Translations under genes and position numbers: made by a program
Source: Verrucomicrobiaceae bacterium
Lineage (GTDB): Bacteria; Verrucomicrobiota; Verrucomicrobiia; Verrucomicrobiales; Verrucomicrobiaceae
Reading direction: 5' to 3'
Assembly (NCBI GenBank): GCA_016713245.1
Contig: JADJPM010000001.1
Span: forward strand, 2,232,001 to 2,296,000
DNA: 64,000 nucleotides
The notes under the pieces: model-generated
Seen by the model: the letters and a program-made list of their open reading frames with translations, nothing else
What the model was told of the DNA's origin: nothing
Database searches by the model: none
Part shown: piece by piece, positions 25,772 to 36,639 of the stretch
Numbering within the stretch: the stretch's first letter is position 1
Layout: the number at the start of each line of letters is the position of its first letter

Positions 25772-27711
25772 AGCCCGCAGCCTCACATCGCCTGCTTTTG
25801 CTCTTCGCAGTCTCTGCGGCTCTCGCGGCATGCTCCCCGAAGCACGAAGCCGACGACCGCTTCCCGCCCTACGACAACACCGAAGAAGTACGCGCTGAAT
25901 GGAAGGCGAAGCCGGAGTTTTATCAGTTCAAGACGCTCGCTGACCTGCCCTCGAACCTGAAATGGGAGAAGGGGCTCGATTACCCGGAACTCGGCGATGA
26001 AGCGGCGAAGAAGGGCGGCACCTTCAACTACGACATGCCGAACTTCCCACCCACCCTGCGCTTCATGGGGCCGGATGGCAGCAATACCTTCCGCAGTGAG
26101 CATTACGACTTCATCGAGATGAAGCAGCTCGAACGGCATCCGAACGTGGATCAGTGGATCCCCGCACTCGCGAGCGAGTGGGCGCTGAGTGAGGACCGGA
26201 AGACGGCGTTTTACCGTCTCGACCCCGCCGCGACCTACTCCGATGGTGTGAAGGTCACGGTGGAGGATTTCTTCATGTCCATGCACATGGCTACGTCGAA
26301 GCACTCCAAGGAGCCCTACCAGCTCGACTATGTGCAGCGTGAGTTCGCCTCGATCACGAAGTATGATGAGCACACCTTTTCCATCACCATGACGAAGGTG
26401 AACCCCGATCCGTTTCTCATCGCGCAGATCAACCCCCACCCATGGCACTTCTTCCGTGAGTTCACCGATGACTTCCCCGCTCGCTATCAATGGCGGAAAA
26501 TGCCCACCACCGGTGCCTACGACATCAAACCGGAGGACATCCAATTTGGCCGCAGCATCACCCTCACCCGAGTGAAAGACTGGTGGGCGCGAGATCGAAA
26601 GTACTACCGCTACCGCTTTAACCCCGATCGCCTCGTTTACCGCCTCGTCAGCACCTCGGACAAAAGTTTCGAACTGCTGCGGCAGGGAAAGCTCGACTTC
26701 TTCAGCAACAGCGCTCAGCTCCTCCCCGCGACCTACTGGTATGAGCGTGGCGATGTGCCGGAGCTGCTCCATGGCTACATCGAGCGCTACTCGTTCTACA
26801 ATCAGTATCCACGCATCCCGCGCTGCGTGTTCATCAACCAGGATCATCCGTTGCTCGCGGATCTCAACATCCGCGTCGGATTGCATCACGCCTTTGACAT
26901 GGACAAGGTGATCTCCGTGGTGCTCCGGGATGACGCCGTGCGGATGCAAAGCGCCGCCGCAGGCTACGGGCGCTTCACCAATCCGAATGTCAAAGCACGC
27001 CCCTACGATCCCGCCAAGGCCCGTGAGTCCTTTGCGAAGGCTGGCTTCACGAAAGCAGGCAAGGACGGCGTGCTCATGAATGCCGCCGGGAAGCGCCTGA
27101 GCTTCATCCTCACCATCGGCAACATGCCGCTCTACACCCAAGTGGGCGTCATTTGGAAAGAAGCGGCGCTCAAAGCAGGCGTCGATTTGCAGATCGAGTC
27201 CATCGACTTCACGCAGCTCTTCAAAAAGGGCGATGAAAAGAAGCATGAACTCATCCTCGCCGGTTTCGGTTCGCGTCCGCCCTATCCAGAGTTCTGGCAG
27301 CACTACCACAGCTCGAACGCGCATGAAGTCAGCGCCGACGGCAAAAAGAAGGTCAAAACCAACACCAACAACTTCACCCAGACCGCCAATGCCGAGCTCG
27401 ACACCCTCATCGACCAACACCGCGCTGCGCCCACCGAGGATGAACTGGAGCGCCTGAGCTGGATCATTGAGGAAAAAGTCAATGCGCTGGCCACGGAGAT
27501 ACCGACCTGGGAAGTGCCTCTCTACCGCTACTTTCACTCCCGCTGGCTGCGCTGGCCGAAGGACGGGAACTGCAAAATGACCCGTCAAGCCATCGACGCC
27601 TACGTCTGGTGGATCGACGAAGACATCAAAGCTGAGACCCTCCAAGCCAAACGCGAGGGCCGCAGCTTCGGCGAGGTCTCCCGCGTCTTTGACCAATACC
27701 GCGACAAATGA
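25768..27711 (+). CDS. yejA: Extracellular peptide-binding lipoprotein, YejA-like
   Basis: The 647-residue protein has a lipoprotein signal (LLLLFAVSAALAAC). It belongs to the family 5 solute-binding proteins (OppA/DppA/YejA): GGTFNYDMPNFPPTLRF near 76, LASEWALSEDRKTAFYRLDP near 130, and TTGAYDIKPEDIQFGRSITLTR near 250. The YejA-like start (PEFYQFKTLADLPSNLKW) and the operon support uptake of oligopeptides or related compounds. It overlaps both neighbours by ATGA. Confidence 0.92.
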   Translation: MKPAASHRLLLLFAVSAALAACSPKHEADDRFPPYDNTEEVRAEWKAKPEFYQFKTLADLPSNLKWEKGLDYPELGDEAAKKGGTFNYDMPNFPPTLRFMGPDGSNTFRSEHYDFIEMKQLERHPNVDQWIPALASEWALSEDRKTAFYRLDPAATYSDGVKVTVEDFFMSMHMATSKHSKEPYQLDYVQREFASITKYDEHTFSITMTKVNPDPFLIAQINPHPWHFFREFTDDFPARYQWRKMPTTGAYDIKPEDIQFGRSITLTRVKDWWARDRKYYRYRFNPDRLVYRLVSTSDKSFELLRQGKLDFFSNSAQLLPATYWYERGDVPELLHGYIERYSFYNQYPRIPRCVFINQDHPLLADLNIRVGLHHAFDMDKVISVVLRDDAVRMQSAAAGYGRFTNPNVKARPYDPAKARESFAKAGFTKAGKDGVLMNAAGKRLSFILTIGNMPLYTQVGVIWKEAALKAGVDLQIESIDFTQLFKKGDEKKHELILAGFGSRPPYPEFWQHYHSSNAHEVSADGKKKVKTNTNNFTQTANAELDTLIDQHRAAPTEDELERLSWIIEEKVNALATEIPTWEVPLYRYFHSRWLRWPKDGNCKMTRQAIDAYVWWIDEDIKAETLQAKREGRSFGEVSRVFDQYRDK

Positions 27712-29390
27712 GCGAACCCATTCTCCAGATCGAAAATCTCGTCACCGGCTTCGATACCGACGCCGGACGCGTCGTGGCTGTCGATGGCGTGAGCTTCACG
27801 GTGCCGAAAGGCAAGACGCTCGGCATTGTCGGCGAAAGCGGCTGCGGGAAGAGTGTGACGGCGTTTTCGATCACGCGGCTGCTTCCGCAGCCTCACGGCA
27901 AAATCCTCGGTGGCAGCATTCGCTTCGAAAATCGCGATCTGGTCACGCTTTCGCCCGAGGAGATGCGCAAAGTGCGAGGGAACGACATCTCGATGATCTT
28001 CCAGGAGCCGATGACCGCGCTGAATCCGGTGCAAACCATCGGCAAACAGCTCTGCGAGGCCGTTTTTCTCCACCACCCCGAGATCGAACCACGAGAGGCC
28101 TTGGCGAGAAGTCTCGACATGCTCGTCAAAGTGCGCATTCCGGCCGCGGAACAGCGTCTGAACGAGTATCCGCATCAACTCAGCGGTGGCATGCGTCAAC
28201 GCGTGATGATTGCGATGGCGCTCATCAACACGCCGAAGCTCCTCATCGCCGACGAACCGACCACCGCGCTCGATGTGACCGTGCAGGCTCAAATCTTGGA
28301 ACTGATCCGCGACATGCAGCAGGACCTCGGCATGAGCGTCATTTTGATTACCCACGACCTCGGTGTGATTGCCGAAGTGTGTGATGAAGTCATCGTCATG
28401 TATGCCGGCCGCATCGTCGAACGCGGCCCCGTGCGCGAAATCTTCGCCAAACCGCTTCACCCTTACACACAAGGTCTCATCCAGTGCCTGCCGAAGCTCG
28501 ATCATCCGCCGAAGACACCGCTTCCCGTCATCCCCGGCATGGTGCCGAGCCTCAAAGACATGCCGAAAGGCTGCCGCTTCGCCCCACGCTGCCCCAACAA
28601 GCACAGCGATGACGTTTCGAGCCAACGCCAGCCCTGGAAAGAATGCGGCCACGGCCACGGCGTCGAGGCCTGCGCGTGCTTTGCCGCCGGACTTGCCATT
28701 TCAGACGAAAACTCCTATTCTCAATCTCATGAAGACTCTCGCCGAACAAATGCGTCAAGCTCGCTTGAATCAGCCATTCGTCACCTCCGCTCAAGCGCGA
28801 GCCCAAGTGGAGCGTCATCAGGCAGTGAGATCCGAAAGAGCCAGCGCGAAGAGCAGTTCCGGCAGCTCGTTGGCTGGGCAGAAGGCCTTGGCAAACTGAT
28901 TCCGGCAGACCGCTGGTCCGTTCCGACCGCCGCTGGTCAGGAACACCGGGTGTATTTTGATTCTGCCCGAGGCAGGGCCATCAAAGTAACCAACACCGGA
29001 ACTTGTGGGCTGGGTTATGTGGATGGTGAAGTCGTTCCGGCCACACCGCTGGAATATCTGGAGCGATGGCGGCTTCAGAATGAACTTTTTGGTGATTCGG
29101 TGGAGTTGGTAGGAATGATGCAATCTCCCGGTGGAGTAAGCTTCGTGATCTCACAGCCATGGATCACCGGAGAAGTGCCGACGGAGGAGGAGATTGCGGA
29201 CTTCCTTAAATCGGCGGGTTTTCTGCCGACCGTTTTGCCGGAAAGCTTTTTCAATCCTGCTTCCGATCAGGCTGCGATGGACTGTCATGATGGCAATTTC
29301 GTGAAGGTCGAAGGATTCGTTTTGCCGATCGACATCATTGTTTTCACTCCCGATTTTGGCTGGAGGAGGCAGCTTGGAATTTCCTCATGA
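27708..29390 (+). CDS. Peptide ABC transporter ATPase fused to a polyvalent-protein kinase-like domain
   Basis: The open frame is 560 codons. Residues 1-330 are a complete OppD/DppD-type ATPase: GESGCGKS (Walker A, 42-49), QLSGGMRQRV (signature), LLIADEPTTALD (Walker B), and the C-terminal Cys cluster (CRFAPRCP, CGHGHGVEACACF). Residues about 331-380 are a Ser/Arg-rich stretch that is the out-of-frame reading of another ORF. Residues about 381-556 match the Ser/Thr/Tyr kinase domain of polyvalent proteins: EHRVYFDSARGRAIKVT, ATPLEYLERWRLQNELFGD, ISQPWITGEVPTEEEI, DCHDGNF and VLPIDII. OppD proteins normally end near residue 330, so the kinase module was inserted at the gene end and removed the stop. 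The stop overlaps the next ATPase gene (ATGA). Confidence 0.85.
   Translation: MSEPILQIENLVTGFDTDAGRVVAVDGVSFTVPKGKTLGIVGESGCGKSVTAFSITRLLPQPHGKILGGSIRFENRDLVTLSPEEMRKVRGNDISMIFQEPMTALNPVQTIGKQLCEAVFLHHPEIEPREALARSLDMLVKVRIPAAEQRLNEYPHQLSGGMRQRVMIAMALINTPKLLIADEPTTALDVTVQAQILELIRDMQQDLGMSVILITHDLGVIAEVCDEVIVMYAGRIVERGPVREIFAKPLHPYTQGLIQCLPKLDHPPKTPLPVIPGMVPSLKDMPKGCRFAPRCPNKHSDDVSSQRQPWKECGHGHGVEACACFAAGLAISDENSYSQSHEDSRRTNASSSLESAIRHLRSSASPSGASSGSEIRKSQREEQFRQLVGWAEGLGKLIPADRWSVPTAAGQEHRVYFDSARGRAIKVTNTGTCGLGYVDGEVVPATPLEYLERWRLQNELFGDSVELVGMMQSPGGVSFVISQPWITGEVPTEEEIADFLKSAGFLPTVLPESFFNPASDQAAMDCHDGNFVKVEGFVLPIDIIVFTPDFGWRRQLGISS
28693..28721 (+). promoter_or_regulatory. Candidate internal promoter of the kinase module
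   Basis: TTGCCA (28693-28698) and TATTCT (28716-28721) are 17 bp apart. The start would fall at or next to the ATG at 28729, giving a leaderless transcript. It lies inside the 3' end of the ATPase coding region. Confidence 0.4.
28729..28899 (+). CDS. Overlapping ORF, probable frameshifted N-terminus of the kinase module
   Basis: The 56-codon ORF (MKTLAEQMRQARLNQPFVTS..., then Ala/Arg/Gln-rich) overlaps the ATPase-kinase frame. The peptide looks natural, whereas the same bases read in the ATPase frame give Ser-rich low-complexity sequence. After about residue 37 coherence passes to the ATPase frame (REEQFRQLVGWAEGLGKLIP), which lacks an ATG, GTG or TTG start of its own. The simplest reading is one kinase gene of about 220 codons starting here, broken by a -1 frameshift near 28830-28850. 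Programmed frameshifting or a sequencing error would look the same. A separate small antitoxin is a weaker alternative. Confidence 0.55.
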   Translation: MKTLAEQMRQARLNQPFVTSAQARAQVERHQAVRSERASAKSSSGSSLAGQKALAN

Positions 29391-30357
29391 GCCTCCTCTC
29401 CGTTCAAAACCTCAAGATGCACTTCCCGGTGCGTGGCGGCGTGTTTTACACGACGAAGGCGACTTGCAAGGCGGTGGATGGCGTGAGCTTTGAGCTGCAA
29501 CCGGGCGAGACGCTCGGACTCGTCGGTGAAAGCGGCTGTGGGAAGTCCACGGTGGCGAAATCGGTGGTGCGGTTGCTGAAACCGACGGCGGGTAGCATTC
29601 AATTCAACGGTCACGACATCTCGACGAAGTCGCAAGGGCAGCTTCGAGAGTGGCGCCGGGAGTTGCAGATGGTTTTCCAAGATCCGGCGGAGTCGCTGAA
29701 CCCGCGTCACACCATCGGGCAGATTTTGGAGGAGCCGTTCATCATTCAAAAGATGGGCACGCGGGCCGAGCGCAGCGAATGGGCGGCGGAGTTGCTGAAA
29801 CGTGTCGGCTTGCCGGCGGATGGCGTGCACAAGTATCCGTTCGAGTTCAGCGGCGGTCAGCGGCAGCGCATCGGCATCGCGAGAGCGCTCGCGCTGAAGC
29901 CGAAGTTGATTGTGTGCGACGAACCGGTCTCCGCGCTCGATGTTTCGGTGCAGGCGCAGGTCTTGAATCTGCTGCTGGAGCTTCAGCGGGACTTTGGGCT
30001 CGCGTATCTCTTCATCGCGCATGATTTGAGCGTGGTGCAGCACATGAGCGATCGCGTGGCGGTGATGTACCTCGGCAAAATCGTCGAGATGGCCCCTGCG
30101 GCGGAGCTTTATCAAAATCCACGTCACGCCTACACGAAGGCGCTGCTCGATGCGATCCCCATCGCCGACCCGACGAAGCGTCGCGAGCGTCAGTTGCTGC
30201 GTGGCGATGTCCCTTCGCCGATCAATCCGCCGGCGGGTTGTGCCTTCGGGCATCGCATGAAGCATCCGAAGTGGGTGGAGAGCACGAAAATGGACCTCAG
30301 CCTCAAGGAGGTATCGCCAGGGCATTTCGTGCAGGCCTGCCCGTGCTGCGTTGATTT

Positions 30358-30361
<4 letters not shown>
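29387..30361 (+). CDS. Peptide ABC transporter ATPase, OppF-like
   Basis: The 324-residue protein starts LLSVQNLKMHFPVRGG and has GESGCGKSTVAKS (Walker A), FQDPAESLNPRHTIG (OppF-type motif), FSGGQRQRIGIARALALKPKLIVCDEPVSALD (signature and Walker B), and the C-terminal oligopeptide-transporter Cys residues (CAFGHRM, CPCC). It pairs with the first ATPase to power the YejBE permeases; in YejF the two are fused, here they are separate. It is coupled by ATGA to the kinase module in front and to the thiolase behind. Confidence 0.94.
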
Positions 30362-31563
<1,202 letters not shown>

Positions 31564-32811
31564 TGGCGGCCATGCCGATGAGATAGAGCGCCACGGGCCA
31601 CGGTTCGCCCTCGCTTTGCTGGAGAAGGGCGGTGGCGATCAATGGAGCGAGACCACCGGCGAGCGGTGAGGCGAGTTGATAGCCGAGTGACGCACCACTG
31701 TAGCGCACACGGGTTCCAAACAGCTCGGAAAAGAACGCCGCTTGGGGGCCATACATCGCCGAATGGCCGATCAGGCCGAGGGTGACGGCCAAAACGAGGG
31801 CGAGACTGTTTTTGAGGTCGATGAGCCAGAAGAACGGAAAGGCGAAAAGCACGACGAAAACAGCTCCAGCGAGGTATACCGGCCTGCGTCCCACTTTATC
31901 CGAGAGGAGGCCAAAGAGCGGCACCACCCCAAACTGCACCGCGGAACCGATCAGCACCGCGCGGAGCACTTCCTCCTGCGCAAAGCCCGCCTGCTTCGTG
32001 GCATAGGTGAGCACAAAGATGGTGATCACATAGAAGAAGGCGTTTTCGGCAAAGCGGGCACCCATCGCGAGAAGGACATTCCTCGGATAGCGGCGCACGA
32101 CTTCGAGGATCGGCATCTCGTTTTTCTTCGGCGCTTCTTTTTGAGCCGTGGCAAAGACCGGGCTCTCCATCACATGCAGCCGGATGAAGAGTCCCACGCC
32201 GAGCAGTAGGATGCCGATCAAAAATGGCACGCGCCAGCCCCAGCTCATGAAGCTCTCCGGCGACATCGAGGACGACAGCAGACGAAACACGCCCGTGGCC
32301 AGCAGCAGGCCCACCGGCACACCGGCCTGCACCCAGCTCGCGAGAAAGCCACGTTGCCCAGCCTTGCCATGCTCCACGGCCATCAAGACCGCGCCGCCCC
32401 ATTCCCCGCCGACGCCGAGACCTTGAATGAAGCGCAGCGTCACCAGCAGGATGGGCGCGAGGATGCCCGCCTGCTCGTAAGTGGGTAGCAGCCCGATGGC
32501 AAAGGTGGCCAGCCCCATCATCATGAGCGTCGTGACCAGCATCGACTTCCGCCCGAGCTTGTCGCCATAGTGGCCGAAGATCACGCCGCCGAGCGGCCGG
32601 GCAAAAAAGCCCACCGCGTAGGTGCCAAACGAAGCCATCGTGGCCGCGAAAGGGTCCAGCGAGGTAAAAAACAGCTTCCCAAACACCAACGCCGACGCGG
32701 TGCCATAGAGGAAGAAGTCATACCACTCAATCGTCGTGCCGATGAAGCTCGCCAGCACGACCCGGGCTGTGCTGGCAGATGTCTTCGGTGAAGAGGCAGG
32801 CATCGCGCGGA

Positions 32812-33411
32812 TTATTGGAACCGGGTGCGGAACTTCTCGCCGGGTTTCAGGCCGAGGAATTTGATGCGCAGATCAGGATTGGCCTTCAGATGCTTGTCCA
32901 GCGCCTGGCAGTTCGTCTCGAAGTGCAGGAACTTTTTGTCATCGGAGAAGACAGCCATGATGAAGTACTTGTACACATCTCCGCCGATGTTGGTGGAGTC
33001 GCGATCAGAGTCGAACTGAGTCTGAAGTTCGGCAAAATCGAAGCTCCTCCGCTGGCCTTTGGGAACGGCTGGAATGTCGATGGATTCGTTGGTCGCCACC
33101 GTGAGTTCCTCATCACCACGGGTGTATTTCTCGCGTGTGTCCATGGTGATGAGCAGGCAGGTGGCCGAGGCGGCAGCCATCGGCTGAGTCGAGGCGCTCT
33201 CGATGGCCACGGAAGGCGTCATGACCATCGTCTTCATGTAGGAAGAGCCGTTGACTTGCCGACGACGGGTGCCGACGTTCACCTTGATACGAATGCTCGG
33301 ATACTTCTTGGCGAGTTCCGCCTGCTCCGCCGGATTTGCCTGCTGAGCATGGCCTTCGGGCAGGGCGGCGGTGAAAGCGACGGCGACGAGGAGTAAGGGT
33401 TTCCAGCTCAT
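32812..33411 (-). CDS. Exported protein of unknown function
   Basis: The 199-residue protein has a signal peptide (MSWKPLLLVAVAFTAALPEGHAQ). The mature part is polar, with NVGTRRRQVNGSSYMKTMVM and a Lys/Asp-rich C-terminal half (YFIMAVFSDDKKFLHFETN). I recognise no family. It starts at the internal ATG; an upstream in-frame start at 33429 only adds six residues before the signal. It ends 8 bp upstream of the MFS gene start and may be co-transcribed with it. Confidence 0.65.
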   Translation of the reverse strand: MSWKPLLLVAVAFTAALPEGHAQQANPAEQAELAKKYPSIRIKVNVGTRRRQVNGSSYMKTMVMTPSVAIESASTQPMAAASATCLLITMDTREKYTRGDEELTVATNESIDIPAVPKGQRRSFDFAELQTQFDSDRDSTNIGGDVYKYFIMAVFSDDKKFLHFETNCQALDKHLKANPDLRIKFLGLKPGEKFRTRFQ

Positions 33412-33477
33412 GACGGCAGATTGAAGCATGTTCGTGAGCGTGGCGTCAAGACTTCCATTCGATTGCTATCGAAGCCG

Positions 33478-34389
33478 TTACTTCTTCTTCGGCTTCTCCG
33501 GCAGCCCTTGACCGGGCTTGAGGTCGAGATTGGCCTTCATGTCTTCTTCGGTGACGGTGGAAGCCACGCCATCGGCAGGGATTTTGGCTTTGGCGGTCCA
33601 AAGAATGGCATTCAGCACGAGTTTGCGCTGGTCGTTGTTGGCCCAGCCTTGGTGGAAGTGGCCGCCGGTGAAGCCGAAGCCGCGTCCGCCATCGGCACGC
33701 TCACAAGCCCAGGCGACATGCTGCTTTTCTTTGTTCTTCACGGACTCACGCACGGCGGGATTGCCGCTGTGATGGCCATCGGGGCGGCTCATGGTCGAAT
33801 CGGGGGCCACATCGCTGAGGATCGGCGTCACGCCTTCCATGCCTTTGCGGAAGCGCATGTAGAAGTACCATTCGTCATTCGTGGCGAAGGGCTTCACGCC
33901 GCTGCTGATGGGATGCGCCGGCAATTCCTTGAAGTTCGCGTCCCAGTGCGGGTTCACGCTCCAGTTGATCTCAAAGCAGCCGCCCATCCAGTCGATGAAC
34001 TCCTTGTTGCCCTTCTCGATCGTCGGCTCGACGGCGTAATGCAGCGTCAGGAAGCCGCAGCCGCGTTTCATCTCTTTGTCGAGCTGGGCGAGGCGACCTT
34101 CTTGCAGCGCCGGGTGCCCGCCGCCGCCGTCGGAGTAGATCACGACGGTGTCAGCTTTGGAGAGTTCTTCCTGCGCCGGCCATTCGCCGTTGAGGTGATA
34201 TTTGATGTCCACTTGGTCCGCCGCGCCTTGTTCCAGGCATTTTTTGAGAAGCTGGATGCCCGCGTTGTGCTCGTGCTGTCCGGGGCCGTGCGAGGGCTTC
34301 CCGGCGATCATGACGATGGATTTCTTGTCCGCAGAAAACGCGGAACCGGCGAGGGAAACGAGGACGAGGAGGGAAAGCAGGCGCTTCAT
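33478..34389 (-). CDS. Exported ThuA-domain protein
   Basis: The 303-residue protein has a signal peptide (to about 19). The ThuA (trehalose-utilisation, class I glutamine amidotransferase-like) fold is shown by IVMIAGKPSHGPGQHEHNAG near 25, a conserved family start, DTVVIYSDGGGGH near 82, LHYAVEP near 115, and FGFTGGHFHQGWAN near 240. Such proteins are common in Verrucomicrobia and Planctomycetes near sugar-processing genes; their reaction is not well defined. The C-terminal tail is Lys/Pro-rich. Confidence 0.9.
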   Translation of the reverse strand: MKRLLSLLVLVSLAGSAFSADKKSIVMIAGKPSHGPGQHEHNAGIQLLKKCLEQGAADQVDIKYHLNGEWPAQEELSKADTVVIYSDGGGGHPALQEGRLAQLDKEMKRGCGFLTLHYAVEPTIEKGNKEFIDWMGGCFEINWSVNPHWDANFKELPAHPISSGVKPFATNDEWYFYMRFRKGMEGVTPILSDVAPDSTMSRPDGHHSGNPAVRESVKNKEKQHVAWACERADGGRGFGFTGGHFHQGWANNDQRKLVLNAILWTAKAKIPADGVASTVTEEDMKANLDLKPGQGLPEKPKKK

Positions 34390-34451
34390 GGTGGAAAGGC
34401 CATTGCTAACGTGGAACTCGACACTTGGCTATCACTCGATCAGAATCCGTT

Positions 34452-34907
34452 ATGGACTTGCAGAATGCCCCACAACTCAGCCCTTCATCGCGGCTTGGCA
34501 GATTTCTTGGCAAGGTGGGGATGGTCACTGGATGCCTAGGGTGCATCGGTTTCTTTGTGATGCCGTATCTGATTCGGTTTCAAGCTAGGGCTAAGTTTAG
34601 TGACTTTTTGGATCAGGCTGAAATTGACCAAGTCACCGCTATCCAAATCGAAGATGCGTTTGCGGTGCGCTGGATCGCTCTTGTCTTGAGCTGCGGAAGT
34701 CTTTTTCTCGGCTATTCGCTCACCAAAGGGAAAACGTGGGCACCTTGGCCTTGGCTGGTGCTTTGTATCTGCTGGGTTTGTTACTTCGTCGTTGGAAGTA
34801 CATGGGAGCAGATGTCTGGCTCAGATCTATTTAGCATCTGCTTCAGAGTCGCCATCCTGGCTTTATCGATGGCCTTGGTGCGGCAGAGACCTCGGAACAT
34901 TGCTTGA
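34452..34907 (+). CDS. Small membrane protein, unknown
   Basis: The 151-residue protein has four hydrophobic segments at about residues 23-40, 73-90, 97-117 and 125-142. An N-terminal amphipathic stretch and a short acidic loop follow the first helix. No family is recognised. The ATG at 34452 (MDLQNAPQ) is preferred to the TTG at 34425. G+C is lower than in its neighbours, as with the small membrane genes at 7358 and 36078. Confidence 0.6.
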   Translation: MDLQNAPQLSPSSRLGRFLGKVGMVTGCLGCIGFFVMPYLIRFQARAKFSDFLDQAEIDQVTAIQIEDAFAVRWIALVLSCGSLFLGYSLTKGKTWAPWPWLVLCICWVCYFVVGSTWEQMSGSDLFSICFRVAILALSMALVRQRPRNIA

Positions 34908-34962
34908 TGACAAAGGTCTTCTGGCACGCCTTTCGCTCATGCAGAGGCTCCGCCCAGCCTGA

Positions 34963-35973
34963 ATGCCCATCGCCCGCAGCCGACCTCAGACGAATCTTTA
35001 CTACGCCATGCTCTTTGTGGGCGTGGTGCTCGTCGTGTTCACGGTGGGCTACCGGCTGGCGGGCTGGTCGTGGAGCGATGCACTCTACATGGTGGTCATC
35101 ACGGCCTTCAGCGTCGGTTTTGGCGAGGTGGTGCCCATCACGGACCCGTGGCTGCGGGCGTGGACCATCGCGCTGATCCTGTTTGGCTGCACCAGCATCA
35201 TTTTTGTCACTGGCACGCTCGTGCAGTGGCTGACGGAAGCCCAAATACAACGCGCCCTCGGAGGCAAACGCATGGAAAACGAAATCGAGAAACTCACCCA
35301 GCATGCCATCATCTGCGGTTTTGGCCGCATCGGCAGAATGATCGCCGCGCAGCTCCAGGCGGGCGGCATTCCCTTTGTCATCGTCGATCAGGCGGCGGAC
35401 CGCGTGGCGGAGGTGCGGGACGCGGGCTACCTCACGCTGCAAGGCGAGGCCACCGATGAGGCCGTGCTCAAGGCCGCCGGCATCGCCCGCGCCCGTGTGC
35501 TGGCCACCGTTTTGCCAAATGACGCCGCGAATGTCTTCATCACGCTCAGCGCCCGAAACATGAACCCGCGCATCCAGATCATCGCCCGTGGCGAGGTGCC
35601 CTCCACCGAGCGGAAACTGCTGCAGGCCGGCGCGAACCGCGTGGTGCTCCCGGCGCACATCGGCGCGGACCGCATCGCGCATCTCATCCTGCATCCGAAC
35701 GCCCGCGAGCTGCTCGGGCAGCAGACAAAGTCGCGCGTCGAGTTCGAGCATCACCTCACCGAGCTGGGGCTCGACATGGAGGAGATCGAGATCGCCGCCG
35801 ATTCGCCGCTGGCGCACAAACGCATCGCCGAGGTCGAATCCGAAGCTGCAGGCCGACTCCTCGCCGTCGCCATCATGCGCAAGGAAGGCGGCACCGATTT
35901 GAACCCCACGCCCACCTCGATGCTAATGCCGGGGGATGCGCTGGTGGTGATGAGGAGAGCGATGAGGAAATGA
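34963..35973 (+). CDS. Two-helix potassium channel with RCK (TrkA) domain
   Basis: The 336-residue protein has helices at about 14-34 and 68-90 flanking a pore loop with the filter AFSVGFGEVVP (the TVGYG-like motif of K+ channels). The RCK part follows: TrkA-N with GFGRIGRMIAAQL (about 120, nucleotide-binding Rossmann motif) and a TrkA-C domain at about 250-336. It is a ligand-gated K+ channel of the MthK/Kch type. The gene end overlaps a dispersed repeat (35968-35987). Confidence 0.92.
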   Translation: MPIARSRPQTNLYYAMLFVGVVLVVFTVGYRLAGWSWSDALYMVVITAFSVGFGEVVPITDPWLRAWTIALILFGCTSIIFVTGTLVQWLTEAQIQRALGGKRMENEIEKLTQHAIICGFGRIGRMIAAQLQAGGIPFVIVDQAADRVAEVRDAGYLTLQGEATDEAVLKAAGIARARVLATVLPNDAANVFITLSARNMNPRIQIIARGEVPSTERKLLQAGANRVVLPAHIGADRIAHLILHPNARELLGQQTKSRVEFEHHLTELGLDMEEIEIAADSPLAHKRIAEVESEAAGRLLAVAIMRKEGGTDLNPTPTSMLMPGDALVVMRRAMRK

Positions 35974-36598
35974 CGAAACCAGAATGACGAATGAGGAATC
36001 GAGTCGCCGTAGCAGTCAGGGAGGCGCATCCACAGCGAGGTTGTAGTCTCCAAGAGTTTGGCTAGGAAGCTGAGTTCATGCCCCCTTTTTTGTTTTGGTC
36101 GCTCATGACGATCGCTGTGTTGTGCGCTGCAGCCGCGATCTGGTCCTTCTGGTGCAGCTTGCGATTCCTTCTCAGGGCCATCCGTTGTGACGGCAAAGTC
36201 GTGGGCTTGAAAGAAAGTGACTCAGACAAATGCGGATGGAAGGTCACGAAAGCCCCGATCTTTAAGTTTAAAGACCTGAACGGCAAAACACACGTGGTCA
36301 CCTCTTCTGTCTACACCTGGCCCGCGAGGTTCAAGAAGGGCGATCCGATTCGAGTCTTGTATCTTCCCGAGGACCCGAAATCCGCTGACTATCCGAGCTG
36401 GTTTGGCCTTTGGGCAGTGACTGTTTTCTTTGCTGGCTCCAGCGGTATATGCCTGGCGCTTGCCATCATGGGAGTTGATTGAATCGGTTCTCGAACCCCT
36501 CGATGAGGCCCAAGTGGAAACCTTGGCGTTGGCTCAAAGCGCCTCGCCATTCGTGCTTTGGGATTCATTCGTCCTTTCTCATTCTGGTTTCGTCATTT
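35968..36598. repeat. Inverted pair of a purine-rich dispersed repeat flanking a small gene
   Basis: A 20-bp sequence starting AAATGACGAAACC (35968-35987) recurs exactly in inverted orientation at 36579-36598. The flanking bases are also similar (GAATGAGGAAT-like against GAAAGGACGAAT). The pair brackets the lower-G+C DUF3592 gene. The first copy includes the stop codon of the K+ channel gene. Confidence 0.75.
36078..36482 (+). CDS. DUF3592-type membrane protein
   Basis: The 134-residue protein has an N-terminal helix (about 5-31) and a C-terminal helix (about 110-130). Between them is a soluble beta domain with GKVVGLKES, then FKFKDLNGKTHVV and the DUF3592 motif KKGDPIRVLYLPEDPKSA. The family's role is unknown. 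It is bracketed by inverted repeats and may be a mobile or recently acquired gene. Confidence 0.75.
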   Translation: MPPFLFWSLMTIAVLCAAAAIWSFWCSLRFLLRAIRCDGKVVGLKESDSDKCGWKVTKAPIFKFKDLNGKTHVVTSSVYTWPARFKKGDPIRVLYLPEDPKSADYPSWFGLWAVTVFFAGSSGICLALAIMGVD

Positions 36599-36639
36599 TC
36601 CCCTCCACATGGCTCGCCTTCTGCACGCATGCCCCTCGC

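Noticed and set aside
25783..27696. 637-codon open frame on the minus strand
   Set aside because: It mirrors the YejA-like gene exactly and has no recognisable domain.
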